A program made the position numbers and the translations under genes. Below are positions 19,932 through 30,163 of a stretch of DNA of 64,000 nucleotides, in pieces. Origin of the DNA: Arthonia radiata (Eukaryota > Ascomycota > Arthoniomycetes > Arthoniales > Arthoniaceae); contig PSQN01000016.1 in NCBI GenBank assembly GCA_002989075.1, positions 1,593,346-1,657,345 of the forward strand. Direction: 5' to 3'. The notes under the pieces are model-generated. The model was not told the origin of the DNA. It did no database searches and saw nothing but the letters and a program-made list of their open reading frames with translations. The number at the start of each line of letters is the position of its first letter. Position 1 is the first letter of the stretch.

Positions 19932-20577
19932 TCAGCTCAACGTCTTGGCGTGCGTGGTCGCGGCTTCCCTCGCAATTGCTCCCTTCACCGCTTCCACCGC
20001 CAATGCCTGAACTTCCTCCGACGCTCCACTAACGTCCACTTTCAAACAGTCTTTTGCCTCTTCAGCAGGGCTCGGCTCTTCCAGATCTTCCAGTTGACCA
20101 TGCACCATCCCGCCCTTCATGTAATGTCCCTGCCTCTTTGCTACCCTTTCAACCAATATCTCCTCATTGGCGTGCAAGTACACAAAGTGGACATCGATAT
20201 CACGGTCGTAGTATGCTGCAATGCGAATGACGTCTCGGTACTTTTGTTTCAACGCACTACACGCTATGACAGCGCCAGATGTACCGGCGGAAATCTCTCG
20301 GACGGCCTCTTCTCGAAGGGTGATCAGCCAGTCCCAGCGGTCGGCGTCGGTCAGAGGAACGCCAGAATGCATTTTGGCTCTATTCTCTTTTGAGTGGTAC
20401 TATGCCTTTGTTAGCATTCGACCGCCAATTTGACCTCAGCTTACACACATCATCGCCCTCAAGGAACGGCAGATTCAATATCGATGCCAGATGCGTTGCT
20501 ATGGACGACTTGCCACAGCCAGCTGGGCCCGCTATCACCCAAATATGCTTGATATGCTGAACAGGAGAAGACGCCAT
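19932..20577 (-). CDS. Gluconokinase (thermoresistant GntK type)
   Basis: Exons 20449-20577 and 19932-20399 give 198 aa, the typical size. It phosphorylates D-gluconate to 6-phosphogluconate, feeding the pentose phosphate pathway in the cytosol. The P-loop is IAGPAGCGKSS (residues 15-25). The substrate region EGDD/YHSKENRAKMHSG is split by the intron and continues as VPLTDADRWDWL. The nucleotide lid region VIACSALKQKYRD and the ending motif VYLHANEEILVERVAKRQGH are both as expected. The 49-base intron (GTGTGT..CATAG, branch GCTAAC, phase 0) restores a perfect family sequence. The C-terminus carries an acidic, non-conserved tail (EEPSPAEEAKD). The gene is divergent from the acyl-CoA dehydrogenase. 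Confidence 0.93.
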
Positions 20578-21656
20578 GTTGTTGGACTCATGAATACTGC
20601 TTTCAAGAATCGAAGGAGGAGGACAGCCGGGCGCCTTTCACAGGACTACTCTTTCTTTCTGGAGCTCAACCGGAAACACTACGTACATCCCAACAGACAA
20701 GCATGCGGGCCGACAAAGCCTCTAATACCCAACCAGAGGGCCACAATCTGCCAATGTTTGAATCTGGGGCTGCAAGCCGCTAGCCGGATGGGACGATTCG
20801 CCATCGCCAAATGAGAATTTTGCGGTTCCATGGTGAGGGCAGGCGCGACCCGGGCCCGGCTAGTGCTTCCGGGACATTCTCAGAGTGCCACTCGTAATTT
20901 TGATGAGGTTATCATGAGATGCAGAATGCGAGCCGCACCGCGCCCTCGTTCCCCGTCCAATCGGGGAAGTGAGCACCGACAGCGAGCTTGTTGAGGCCAT
21001 TGCAGCCGCCAGAAAAGGCAGTGACGACTCAAAGCTTTTGACGGGACTTCGCAGCAACATAAAAAGGGCGAGAGTCGCCTTACAGGCTAGCTAGCTCACG
21101 TGGTACATGTCGTGCATGGCGACCAAGTTGCGAACACCCTTACCGGAATGTCGGTACATGACGACGACGGAGACCTTGATTTTGATGACGCAGCTGCTGA
21201 CTAGCAGGGACTTGATTGGGACCTTTGCAAGTGCATGGATTGAAATGATGCAGTTTGAAGATGCGAGAGGAGCTGGGGCCGCAATCAAATCCGGGGAAAT
21301 ATGCAAGACATCTTCGATCGACGGGACTTCTCATGAAACGGAGCTAGTAGACGCAGGATTTCGCGCTCACCGAAAGCTATGCAGTCACCTGCAAGTCAGT
21401 CCGGGATCTAACAGCATCGCTATTTCGACTTTATATCGATGCCTCTCTAACGATGCACGCCGAGTCGGATCCTCGCTCATGAGACTCCAGAAGCCAGTGC
21501 ACTGGCTCAGCCCCTGTCAACGGACCGAGGTCCTAGCTGACGATCTCTGTGGGGTCACGCCTGCAAGGTAGTTAACGACCTGCAGAGCCGCAAAACGACC
21601 TTCGTGAAGGCTGCTCGCTGCACTTGTATCTTCGTTAGTCGTGCAAGATACAAGCA
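20578..21656. other. Intergenic, 1.08 kb divergent promoter
   Basis: Separates gluconokinase (leftward) from the acyl-CoA dehydrogenase (rightward). An ATG-initiated plus-strand frame of 154 codons (21107-21571) has no recognisable motif or clear coding character and is not called. Nothing else seen. Confidence 0.45.
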
Positions 21657-23003
21657 ATGGCTAAACCATTGACGTCGCCGAACCCGGTACCTTTTTCAGA
21701 GCCGCCATGGCTGTGTGGCGTGCCATCTCCCTACTACGACGACTCGCATGTAAGATGGCAGCGTACCTGTCGCGAGTTTATCTCAAAGAACCTCAACGAC
21801 TATGCCATCGACTGGGAGAAGGCCGAAAGTGTACCAACGCACGTATACGGCGACTTTGCTGCAGCACGCATGCTCATACCCACCCTACCAGCACCTCTCC
21901 CAGTGAAGCATTTGAAAGACGTTGGTATCCATGAGCTTCTAGGCGGTTTGAAGGTAGAGGACTTCGACTATTTCCATGGTGCTATATACGGTCATGAGAT
22001 GGCCCGCGCAGGCACAGGAGGACCTGCAGGATCTCTCACCGTTGGCATTGCCTATGGCACTCCCCCAATCTACAAGTTTGGTAGTCCGGCTCTGCAACAG
22101 AAGTTCCTGCCGGACATATTCTTGGGCCGCAAGCGTATATGCATTGCGATCACAGAGCCTGACGCCGGAAGCGATGTAGCCAACATCAAGACGACCGCAA
22201 GAAAAACAGCTGACGGGCGAATTTACATTGTTGATGGGACGAAGAAGTGGATCACGAATGGCATTATGAGCGATTATGCTACTATGGCTGTCCGGACTGG
22301 CGCTGAAGGCTCTGGCGCTGCAGGTTTGTCGATGCTTGTTGTGCCCTTGAAAGGCTACAAGGGTGTGAGCATGCGCAAACTCGGCGTCGCTGGCCAACGG
22401 ACAACAGGCACTACCTACATCGAGCTTGACGAAGTCAAAGTGCCAGTGGAAAATCTTATTGGCCAAGAAGGCGCAGGTATGCGGCAAATAATGACGAACT
22501 TCAATCATGAACGCCTTTCCATTTCTATCAGTGTTACGACACAAGCACGTGTTGCACTCTCGGCAGCGTTCGCGTACGTCCTGAAGCGACAAGCATTTGG
22601 CCAATCCTTGATGGCAAGAGAGGTAGTGCGCCATCGCCTAGCAAAGTGCGGCGCGGATCTAGAGGCACTCTGGGCTTGGCTAGAGACCTTCCTCTACGCC
22701 ATGAAGCATATGCCGAAAGAGGAGGCCGACATTAAGTTGGGAGGGCTGACAGCTGCTGCAAAGGCGAAGGCTGGCATCGTGCTTAACGAGTGTGCACAGT
22801 GTTCGGTGTTGCTGCACGGCGGAAATGGCTTCACGCAAAGTGGTCAGGGTGAGATAGCTGAGATGATCTACCGTGAGGTCAATGGCGCGAGGATACCAGG
22901 CGGCAGCGAGGACGTTATGCTCGACCTCAGTATACGGCAAATGGTTAAGATATATCAAAGTAAGATGAAGAAGCTCGAGTCGAGCGCTGGAAGTAGATTA
23001 TGA
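21657..23003 (+). CDS. Acyl-CoA dehydrogenase with C-terminal peroxisomal signal
   Basis: A single exon of 448 aa. The three acyl-CoA dehydrogenase domains are in order: an N-terminal helical domain; a middle domain with ICIAITEPDAGSDVA and KKWITNGIMSDY for FAD and acyl-CoA binding; and a C-terminal helical domain with RQAFGQSLM and VLLHGGNGFTQSGQGEI. The final helix reads YREVNGARIPGGSED, typical of the fungal branch of the family. The protein ends SAGSRL; SRL is a good PTS1 tripeptide, so a peroxisomal location is likely. It would desaturate an acyl-CoA at C2-C3 as the first step of beta-oxidation of some substrate; chain length is not evident. It converges with a P450 gene 109 bases downstream. 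Confidence 0.9.
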   Translation: MAKPLTSPNPVPFSEPPWLCGVPSPYYDDSHVRWQRTCREFISKNLNDYAIDWEKAESVPTHVYGDFAAARMLIPTLPAPLPVKHLKDVGIHELLGGLKVEDFDYFHGAIYGHEMARAGTGGPAGSLTVGIAYGTPPIYKFGSPALQQKFLPDIFLGRKRICIAITEPDAGSDVANIKTTARKTADGRIYIVDGTKKWITNGIMSDYATMAVRTGAEGSGAAGLSMLVVPLKGYKGVSMRKLGVAGQRTTGTTYIELDEVKVPVENLIGQEGAGMRQIMTNFNHERLSISISVTTQARVALSAAFAYVLKRQAFGQSLMAREVVRHRLAKCGADLEALWAWLETFLYAMKHMPKEEADIKLGGLTAAAKAKAGIVLNECAQCSVLLHGGNGFTQSGQGEIAEMIYREVNGARIPGGSEDVMLDLSIRQMVKIYQSKMKKLESSAGSRL

Positions 23004-23112
23004 GCTCATAAAGTTTACCTTGGAGACGAATCAGTCTATTTTCCAGAGAGGCGGGCTCCCGAACACCCTTGCCAATGCTGCTTTCCGCTCCTTCCTCCAC
23101 AGTGATCGAGCT

Positions 23113-24762
23113 CTATCGGGAAAGCTCGGTCAGACGCACGTGCATACCGTGTTTCGGCTTGATCGTTATTACGCCCGCAGGTTCGATGAACTTTGTCTTA
23201 TCCTCCTCGTTCGCCAAGTCCATGCTAAACCTGACCATAAGTTCTGCCAGCAAGCACTTCAACTCGGTGACAGCAAATCCTTGGCCAATGCAACTTCTCG
23301 GTCCGTGTAAGAACGTGAGATAACTGTGACGGCTGTTTGCGCCGCCCAGGTTGGGGTCACCCTTGTCCGACATCCACCGATCAGGCCTGAACCCTCCAGC
23401 GTCTGGGCCCCACAGTCCTGGGTCCTTGTTGATAGCCCACTGACAGATAATTACTTGTGTACCCTTTGGCACGATTTGATCTCCGATCGACGTCGTTCGG
23501 ATGGACTCTCGGGTCGTCACTGGCACCGTCGGATAGATCCGCAACACCTCGTTACAGACAGCATGTAGGTACGGCATCGAATTGATTGTGTCCGCGGTCA
23601 TGCTGTCTGCATCCAGACCGGATTCAGCAATCACTGATTGCACTTCCTGACGCAGTCTGGACTGCACGTCCTGGTGGAGTGAAAGAAGGTATGAAGCCCA
23701 TGTCAGAGCACTCGAGGTCGTCTCATGGCCAGCCGCGAGGAATGTGAGCAGCTGATGCACGATGCCGTCATCGTCAAACTGCTCGCTTCGAATCAAGATG
23801 CTCAGGATATCTGTCCCTACAACGTTCTTCTCGGCAATGGCTGCCTTCTTCTCTGCTATCAGTCTCCTGCAGATGACCCTTAGGTTCTTTGCGGCATCGT
23901 TGACCAGGTTGTTCATCTTCCATGGAAGCATCTGAACGAACCATGGCGGGAAGAACAGGTTCACAGCGAAGTACACTACTATGTTACCCTTTTCAGGATC
24001 CAGGATCTGGGCATACTGCTGGGCCAGCTCATCGTCCGCGTCGATCACGGTATCCATTTCCTTGCCGAGCGCCGCCTTTCCGATGATATCCAGGGTGATC
24101 CGCTGCGCGATTTGGCTGATCTCGATAGTTCCGGTGCGCAACCCCTCATCCGACGTCGACTCGACTTTCATCTGGTCGGCCACGGCGTCTGCAAAATGCA
24201 CGGACTTGGACCAGAATGTCGGTACCAGCTCTCGAATGTTGCGACCTGAGAAGGCGGGTGCAACACTCTTTCGCTGAAGTTTGTGCTCTTGGCCTTCGAC
24301 CACGACCAAGCCTTCACCCAAGATCCTTGCCAAAAAGCGCCTCGCTGGCACTGGTTTCTCCCAGTCATAGGCTTTGGTGTTCAAAACTTCTGCCAGTGTC
24401 TCCGGCGTCGTCAGAAGAAGCCTGCTGTGGTAATGGCCGAACCCCCGGAAGTGGATCAGACCGTCATTCGGGACGTCCCTCATCCATGGCGCGAAGTGCT
24501 TGCCTACGGGACGCTCGATCAGAGTTACGCCATGGCCTAGCAGGAATGAGATGTTGCCGGGCGTCGGAAGATGACGCAAAGGCGAGAAGAAGTAGGGATA
24601 TGTGATGTTTGTCAAGAACCAAAGATAGGCAATCGTGGACAGGGAAAGGTAGGTGAGAGAAAGCGAGCGGAGATCGCGGCCGGATAGGTGAAGCCCAGCA
24701 AGAACAGCTGGGTGTAAAGCTGTGAAGAGAAGCACATAAACCTGCTCTTTCCAGACGGCCAT
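23113..24762 (-). CDS. Cytochrome P450 monooxygenase, intronless
   Basis: A single exon of 549 aa. The N-terminus carries hydrophobic anchor segments (LTYLSLSTIAYLWFLTNI), placing it on the endoplasmic reticulum. P450 landmarks are complete: the I-helix oxygen-binding motif LAAGHETTSSALTW, the K-helix ExxR in VCNEVLRIYPTVP, the PERF-like FRPDRWM, and the heme loop FLHGPRSCIGQGFAV with the axial cysteine. The sequence style (LTFLAAGHETTS, SRHSYLTFLHGPRSCIG) is that of the fungal CYP3/CYP5-like branch; I cannot name the family number. The reaction is hydroxylation of an unknown lipophilic substrate using NADPH-P450 reductase. It is convergent with the acyl-CoA dehydrogenase and, in the other direction, faces a long empty spacer. 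Confidence 0.92.
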   Translation of the reverse strand: MAVWKEQVYVLLFTALHPAVLAGLHLSGRDLRSLSLTYLSLSTIAYLWFLTNITYPYFFSPLRHLPTPGNISFLLGHGVTLIERPVGKHFAPWMRDVPNDGLIHFRGFGHYHSRLLLTTPETLAEVLNTKAYDWEKPVPARRFLARILGEGLVVVEGQEHKLQRKSVAPAFSGRNIRELVPTFWSKSVHFADAVADQMKVESTSDEGLRTGTIEISQIAQRITLDIIGKAALGKEMDTVIDADDELAQQYAQILDPEKGNIVVYFAVNLFFPPWFVQMLPWKMNNLVNDAAKNLRVICRRLIAEKKAAIAEKNVVGTDILSILIRSEQFDDDGIVHQLLTFLAAGHETTSSALTWASYLLSLHQDVQSRLRQEVQSVIAESGLDADSMTADTINSMPYLHAVCNEVLRIYPTVPVTTRESIRTTSIGDQIVPKGTQVIICQWAINKDPGLWGPDAGGFRPDRWMSDKGDPNLGGANSRHSYLTFLHGPRSCIGQGFAVTELKCLLAELMVRFSMDLANEEDKTKFIEPAGVITIKPKHGMHVRLTELSR

Positions 24763-24854
24763 GATTGCTGACAGAATGCGATTGAAGCTGAAAGGGTTCT
24801 ATGTTGTTCGACTTGCACGACGCGTCCCGTGTAGACAGGTGACAGCTGTCCTGT

Positions 24855-24860
24855 TATATA
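24855..24860 (-). promoter_or_regulatory. TATA-like box of the P450 gene
   Basis: TATATA 93 bases upstream of the P450 start, in the sequence read as CCCATATATAACAGG on the minus strand. Consistent with an inducible gene. Confidence 0.45.
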
Positions 24861-26758
24861 TGGGTCCTCATGGGTTCAATCCAGCTTGTTCCACAATCCC
24901 ACGGAGCGTCATTGCGGGTCAGAACGCAACATGTTTCCTTGTCATGCGCGCCGCATGCATATCAAGGCTTTGCCAGCCACCCAGCAACGAACGCATTTAG
25001 TTTGTGGTCGTACAGTCGGGCAAATCGCCCCAGCCCCGGCCCAATATGCGACCGGCGGTCATGTCAGCCTTACAGGGGCGCATATGAGCGGTCACGTGCT
25101 GCCTGTGGCTTTTGATACAATAGAGAGCGTTAGCCGTGTCAGGAGTTAACGATTCCGCACCGCACGTTATCATCAGTGCACAGTCTAGTGCTCCGCCTGA
25201 TCGTAGCCAATAGGCAGATGTCGATTGAAGGAGAGACGTGCAGATTACCAGATTTGGGTCCGGAAGTCATTCCTGACATGTGCGGAATAAGTTTTGGACC
25301 CTCAAAAGGGCAATTGTCCGATTGTCCGAGCGGCTCTTTCGTACCGTCAGTTTAAGACCTGGCTAACGCTCTCTAATAATGGACCACACAAAATGCACAA
25401 ATCTGCAATATCATCAAGTACCAGAACATCTATACAGAACGGCATCACAGGAGCAAACATGTTACGTTGGCGCGGAGACTTTGCTCCACATGACAGGTTT
25501 CGATACCGCACGCCTTGCACAGCAATACAATTTGGCCCGTCATCTGATCTTGCTCGAAGGGGGATTCGAGCTCGAAGAATGGAAAGAGAGAGCAGAGACC
25601 ACCCTTCATCAAGTCGATTTCATTTCCTCGCCCACATGTTGAGGGTTGGTTTGCAGTACTGGTTGCAGTACTGGTACACCAGCAGAGCAAGAATTTGAGG
25701 TTAATGTCAAGCTTTCATTCCAGGTGGGGTTGCTCTTGCGCCGCCACAATACTTCCCGCCGCTGCTACACAAGTTTGAGGTCAATGTTGGGGGTGTGTTA
25801 TCTATCAACGTGGCACTCGCTCAGGGCTGGGCTATAGAGATGTAGGATTACGGTATTGATAGACGGCCTCACATCTGACCTGGAATCCAGACCCCTGCCA
25901 TCGGCAATTAGACTCTACAACAGCCTAACCTTCTTCGCCAATTCACATAACGTCGTCAAACGTGATCACCAAGAGATGTCTCGACATGGACATTCTTCGC
26001 TCTCGACTCAATACCTTTCACGACCCTCTCAATCCAGTTTGATTCGTACCTATGCTAAACGAGTTTGACATGGCCAACGTCGTCCTGCACGATGCCGGAA
26101 GCAGAGTTCCCATAGCCGTGCGCTATTCCCGCATAGCTTCGATCGGGCATGACTCGCTGAGTTGCACCTGTCCATTGGAAGTTTTCACGTCGTACTCCGT
26201 AATTCCGAGACTTCCCCAGGATGGATCCTCCGCCGTTCGAGCGAGAAGCTTCACACTGGTCCACTTTAAATCAACAGCATTCTCAAGACTTTCCCTACGA
26301 TGTTTCTTTTCTATCAAATAAGTAACATCAGCGCACATGACTGTTGGAGGTCTACGGAGGTTGCTCTCACGCGTAAACGCTTCGTGTGGCTTGCAAGAGG
26401 GGTATTCTGGTCCTGTTTGATGACCTCATGGAAGCTCAAAAACTGGCACGAGAGCACACGCGCAATCTACGTTGAGCTAACCCCACCTCCTCCGCACGGT
26501 GACACTTGGTCCAAACCGGTCCCGGACCATGCCGCTCGTGGCAAGGTCCGACCGCTTGGCTCCTTAGTTTCCCTTTGTGATCGCTAGGAGTAGCTTTGAA
26601 TCTATCCAGAGCCTTTTACCAATTCGTTGTTCTCTCATCATTACACCTCCTCTCCCCTGTTAGATGCTCTTGCGCCCGAGTTGAACGTGTCATTATTGCA
26701 CCGCACAGTATTGCTAGCACACGGAGACGTTGAGCTTGCTTGCATTTTGCGCTCAACC
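24861..26758. other. Long intergenic region, 1.9 kb
   Basis: No supportable gene on either strand. It contains a 12-base tandem duplication (25651-25674) and a nearby imperfect direct repeat (TTTGAGGTTAATGT near 25695 and TTTGAGGTCAATGT near 25770). It serves the divergent P450 and CTF1-type genes and is the longest empty stretch of the window. Confidence 0.5.
25651..25674. repeat. 12-base tandem duplication
   Basis: TTGCAGTACTGG occurs twice in immediate succession without mismatch. Too short to be an element end; probably slippage. Confidence 0.7.
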
Positions 26759-26788
26759 ATTGGCCTCGCCATTGGCCGATATTTAAAA
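26759..26788 (+). promoter_or_regulatory. Paired CCAAT boxes and TATA-like element before the CTF1-type gene
   Basis: Two ATTGG elements (inverted CCAAT) at 26759-26763 and 26771-26775, twelve bases apart, are followed by TATTTAAAA at 26780-26788, about 62 bases before the ATG at 26850. CCAAT elements are bound by the fungal HAP/CBC complex. Binding is inferred from sequence only. Confidence 0.45.
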
Positions 26789-26849
26789 GCCATTCCCAAT
26801 GCGCTTGTGCAGATCTGCCTAACGCCCGCCATCACTACCGCGCCGCATC

Positions 26850-29847
26850 ATGACAGCCCCGACGGCAACGCAAACGCAGACGCCGCTTGTGAAGCCGGCC
26901 GATGGTGAGTAACACCTTTGGAGATGTCCTCGACACCAAGCATCTCATCAGTCCTGGCCACGCAAGCGTCCAGCACACGCGCTGATCGCCCTTCACTGTG
27001 AGGCATATAAATGCTAACCCGCAGAAAGGCAGCAAAAAGCGTACGGCGGCTACTGCAAACATCGACCCGAACGCTAAGCCACGACCGGTGAAACGAAGAG
27101 CAAGCAAGGCGTGCCAATGCTGTCGGTCACGGAAGGTTAGATGCAACGTGGTGGAACATGGCGCGCCTTGCACAAATTGTCGACTTGACCAAGTGGACTG
27201 CATCATCACAGAGAGCAAACGAAAGAGGTATGCGTGATTGGGTACACACGAGGGTTATCCGGCTCAGAAGCTTACTTGTATCACCACAGGAAGCCCATAC
27301 CGGGGATTGACAATGACCGACCGAGTTTTGACCACGAACACCCAAGGCAAGCACAACCAGGCAACATGCAATGGCCACCGAAGCTGGGGATTCCGGGACA
27401 CGAGCAGCCTAATGGGCTGAACAGCCACGTCCCACACGCATTGTGTATGTTACCTTGTATGCCGCAGTGCAAATCTGTTAAATTAACGTTGAGCAGATCG
27501 CATGCACGACCCGAACCAGATGTCCCCACAGTCGGCCACCTTCTCCCAGCACCGACCTTCAGTATCCATGGCCGACGGAGCAGGTCCTCCGCCATGGCTG
27601 CAATACCAGCCGCAGCCTCAAATACCCACCTTTCACCCAGATTTCAGCAATGCCCATACACCACCAGAGCAGCCGCCAGCGTCGTTGCCGGACTTTGTGA
27701 AAGTCTTCCCAGAAAAGATTGGTCCCGAGGATGTCCAGTATCTGCACGCGAAGGGTGCGTTGTCCATACCAAGTCGCGAGTTGCGGTCCGCACTGCTGCA
27801 GAGCTATGTCAACTTTGTCTATCCATATATGCCAACGGTTGATCTGAATGAATTCTTGTCGATTGTCGAGCACGAAGATGGCGCGTACGGCAAGGTCTCG
27901 CTCCTGGTTTTTCAAGCGATCATGTTCGCTGGATCATCGTTTGTCGACATCACCTATCTGAGACGCGCTGGCTTTCGTTCACGACAAGAAGCTAGAAAGA
28001 CCCTCTATTACAAAGCGCGGCTACTCTACGACTTCGACTACGAAGATGATCGCATCTCGCTGCTGCAAGCTTTGCTGATATTTACGTACTGGTATGAGTC
28101 GCCAAATGATCAGAAGGACACATGGCACTGGCTGGGCATTGCCATATCCGTTGCGACCTCCATCGGCCTCAACCGTGATCCGTCTCGAGGATCGCTCGAG
28201 AAACACCGCCAGTCTCTATGGAAGCGCCTCTGGTGGAGCACCGTCATCCGCGACCGACTCATTGCAATCGGAATGCGGCGACCACTCCGGATCAAGAGCT
28301 CAGAGCATAATGTGCCGATGCTCACCGTAGACGACTTCTCCCTGAAACCGCTCGACCCTGCAATCTCCATCGTGGATGAGGACTGCGTTGTCGCCCGTGA
28401 CAGCGACACCAGAGCCAAGCTTGCGCAGATCTGCATCGCCAAAGCCGAGTTCTGCGAATGCATAGGCCACGTCCTCACCACACAATACTCCTCCCCGGTA
28501 GCGAACCGCAACTCCTCCAACGAGCAGTCCACCACCGAAGTCCTCCTCCCAAACCGCAAAGACAAATCCACCGCCGAAGTCGAAGCCTGCGAGTCCGAAA
28601 TGCACAATTGGCTCAACTGCCTGCCCCCAGAAGCGCGCCTCCCCGCTGACCTCACCAACGTCCCCGCCGTCCGCACGCCCGCCTCCCCAGCCGAGGCGCC
28701 TCTCCTCCTCTCCCGCGCCCTCCTCCACGCAGTCTACTACATGACGCTCTCTGCCCTGCACCGCCCTCAAGCAGACCCCTACGACCACTCCAACACCCCC
28801 CGCGCAGCCCTCTTCCTTCACGGGCCCGCCAACCCCCGCGATCACGTCCGCTACGCCGCCTTCCGCATCACGGATATCGCGCAGTACCTCCTCCGCTGCT
28901 CCCTCGTCCGCTACCTGCCAACCACCGGCGTCACCGTCCTTCAACCGGCGATAATATCTCATATGATGGACGTCAAGTCCTCCGACCTTGACGTCCGCAC
29001 GGAAGGCCTAAAGGGGTTCTGCCAGTCCATCGAGGCGCTCAATCGCCTCCGCGATATCTACGCCGGCGCGGAGTACTCTGTTATGATCATCGACGCCGCT
29101 GTCCGGCGCGCGAATATCGATACGAGCGCGTGGCCCATCTTTAAAAGCCAGAACGAACAGCAGCGGGCTGCCACGCCGACCGTGCAGCCTGCCGAGACGA
29201 CGTCCCCGAGCGATACGCAACTGCCTCAGCTTTCTGCGAACGGTGGTGCGCGCACCGACACGCCCAGGAGACTGCTGAGTATCGAGGACCTAGTGGACGC
29301 AGGGCTGAGACAGCAAATCGTGCAGCCGAGTTCCATGCGCGTGCCGCCGACCCCACCGCCTGAAGGTGCCAACGGCAACGTAATCGGCCATGAAAACCTC
29401 TCCGGAGGCCGGCAGGCCGCGACTGCCATCCTCAACGACGAGGCAGTGGCCACGCGATTGGCGATGTACCTGGCCACGACCACGCCGCCCGCCTCAGCCG
29501 GGGACGACGGGTCCGGGTACCCCTTCTCGCCGCACAGCCAAGCCCACAATCCCAATCATCTGGGGGTAAAGCACGAGACTACCGGGGAGGGCTGGACACC
29601 CCGCCTGGGTAACCTGACATTATCAAGGACGCCACGCGGCGCGTTAACGCCTGCGAACGTGGATTTGGAGCGCGAGTTTGAGAATCTGATCAATACGGAG
29701 GATTTGGTGGATGCGTTTACGAGTGGGGATGGGGGGCTGGCGGTGCAGGGGGAGAGTAGTGGGTTTTTTTTGGAGTTGGGGTTGTTGGGGGGGTTTGGGG
29801 AGGGGGATGGAGAGGCCCCCGGGGAGGGGTTGGGGGAGATGGGGTAG
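26850..29847 (+). CDS. Zn2Cys6 transcription factor of the CTF1/Far type
   Basis: Exons 26850-26904, 27029-27227, 27290-27444 and 27497-29847 give 919 aa. The zinc cluster is KRRASKACQCCRSRKVRCNV then EHGAPCTNCRLDQVDC, with all six cysteines. This wording is characteristic of cutinase transcription factor 1 and the fatty-acid regulators FarA/FarB. The fungal-specific TF domain follows (FVYPYMPTVDLNEF; LLQALLIFTYWYESPNDQKD; WWSTVIRDRLIAIGMRRPLRI). Family members activate beta-oxidation, cutinase and lipase genes in response to fatty acids, so a link to the nearby acyl-CoA dehydrogenase and P450 is plausible but unproved. The first junction is inferred by phase (acceptor AAAG at 27028); the other two are canonical. 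The C-terminal 30 residues are G/E-rich and encoded by G runs. Confidence 0.85.
29725..29844 (+). other. G-run-rich 3' end of the CTF1-type coding region
   Basis: The last 120 bases of the coding region are strongly G-biased on the plus strand, with about ten runs of four or more G separated by short spacers (for example at 29787-29793 and 29797-29805). It is still in frame and encodes G/E/L-rich residues. Such spacing can form G-quadruplexes in DNA or mRNA. Confidence 0.6.
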
Positions 29848-30163
29848 GTTTACGAAACTGGCAGGAAAACTGAGGATCTGAGGGCATGAAGACCCTGGAG
29901 GTCATCTGGAAAAGTGATAAGGCGCGATATGATGTATCAAGATGGTGCGTGTGTATATGTTTATGACTGTATATGTTATGAAGACTATGATTTCAATCGT
30001 CGGATCGATTTGTTTCGGGCATTGGTTCTTGTATCTTTCACAGCAGGCGTGACACAACTAAGCAGGGCTTAGAGTGAGTATTGGAACGGTCGTGCATCGT
30101 GCAATAGGTTCTAGCATTCGCTCTCCTTGCCAATACCTGTTCATGACTGAGTAACAAGCATTT
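29848..30163. other. Convergent 3' spacer
   Basis: 316 bases between the ends of the CTF1-type gene and ERB1. It presumably holds both polyadenylation regions. Nothing else seen. Confidence 0.4.

Noticed and set aside
21107-21571. 154-codon ATG-started open frame upstream of the acyl-CoA dehydrogenase
   Set aside because: No domain, signal peptide or compositional support, and overlapping open frames on the other strand look equally good; treated as chance.
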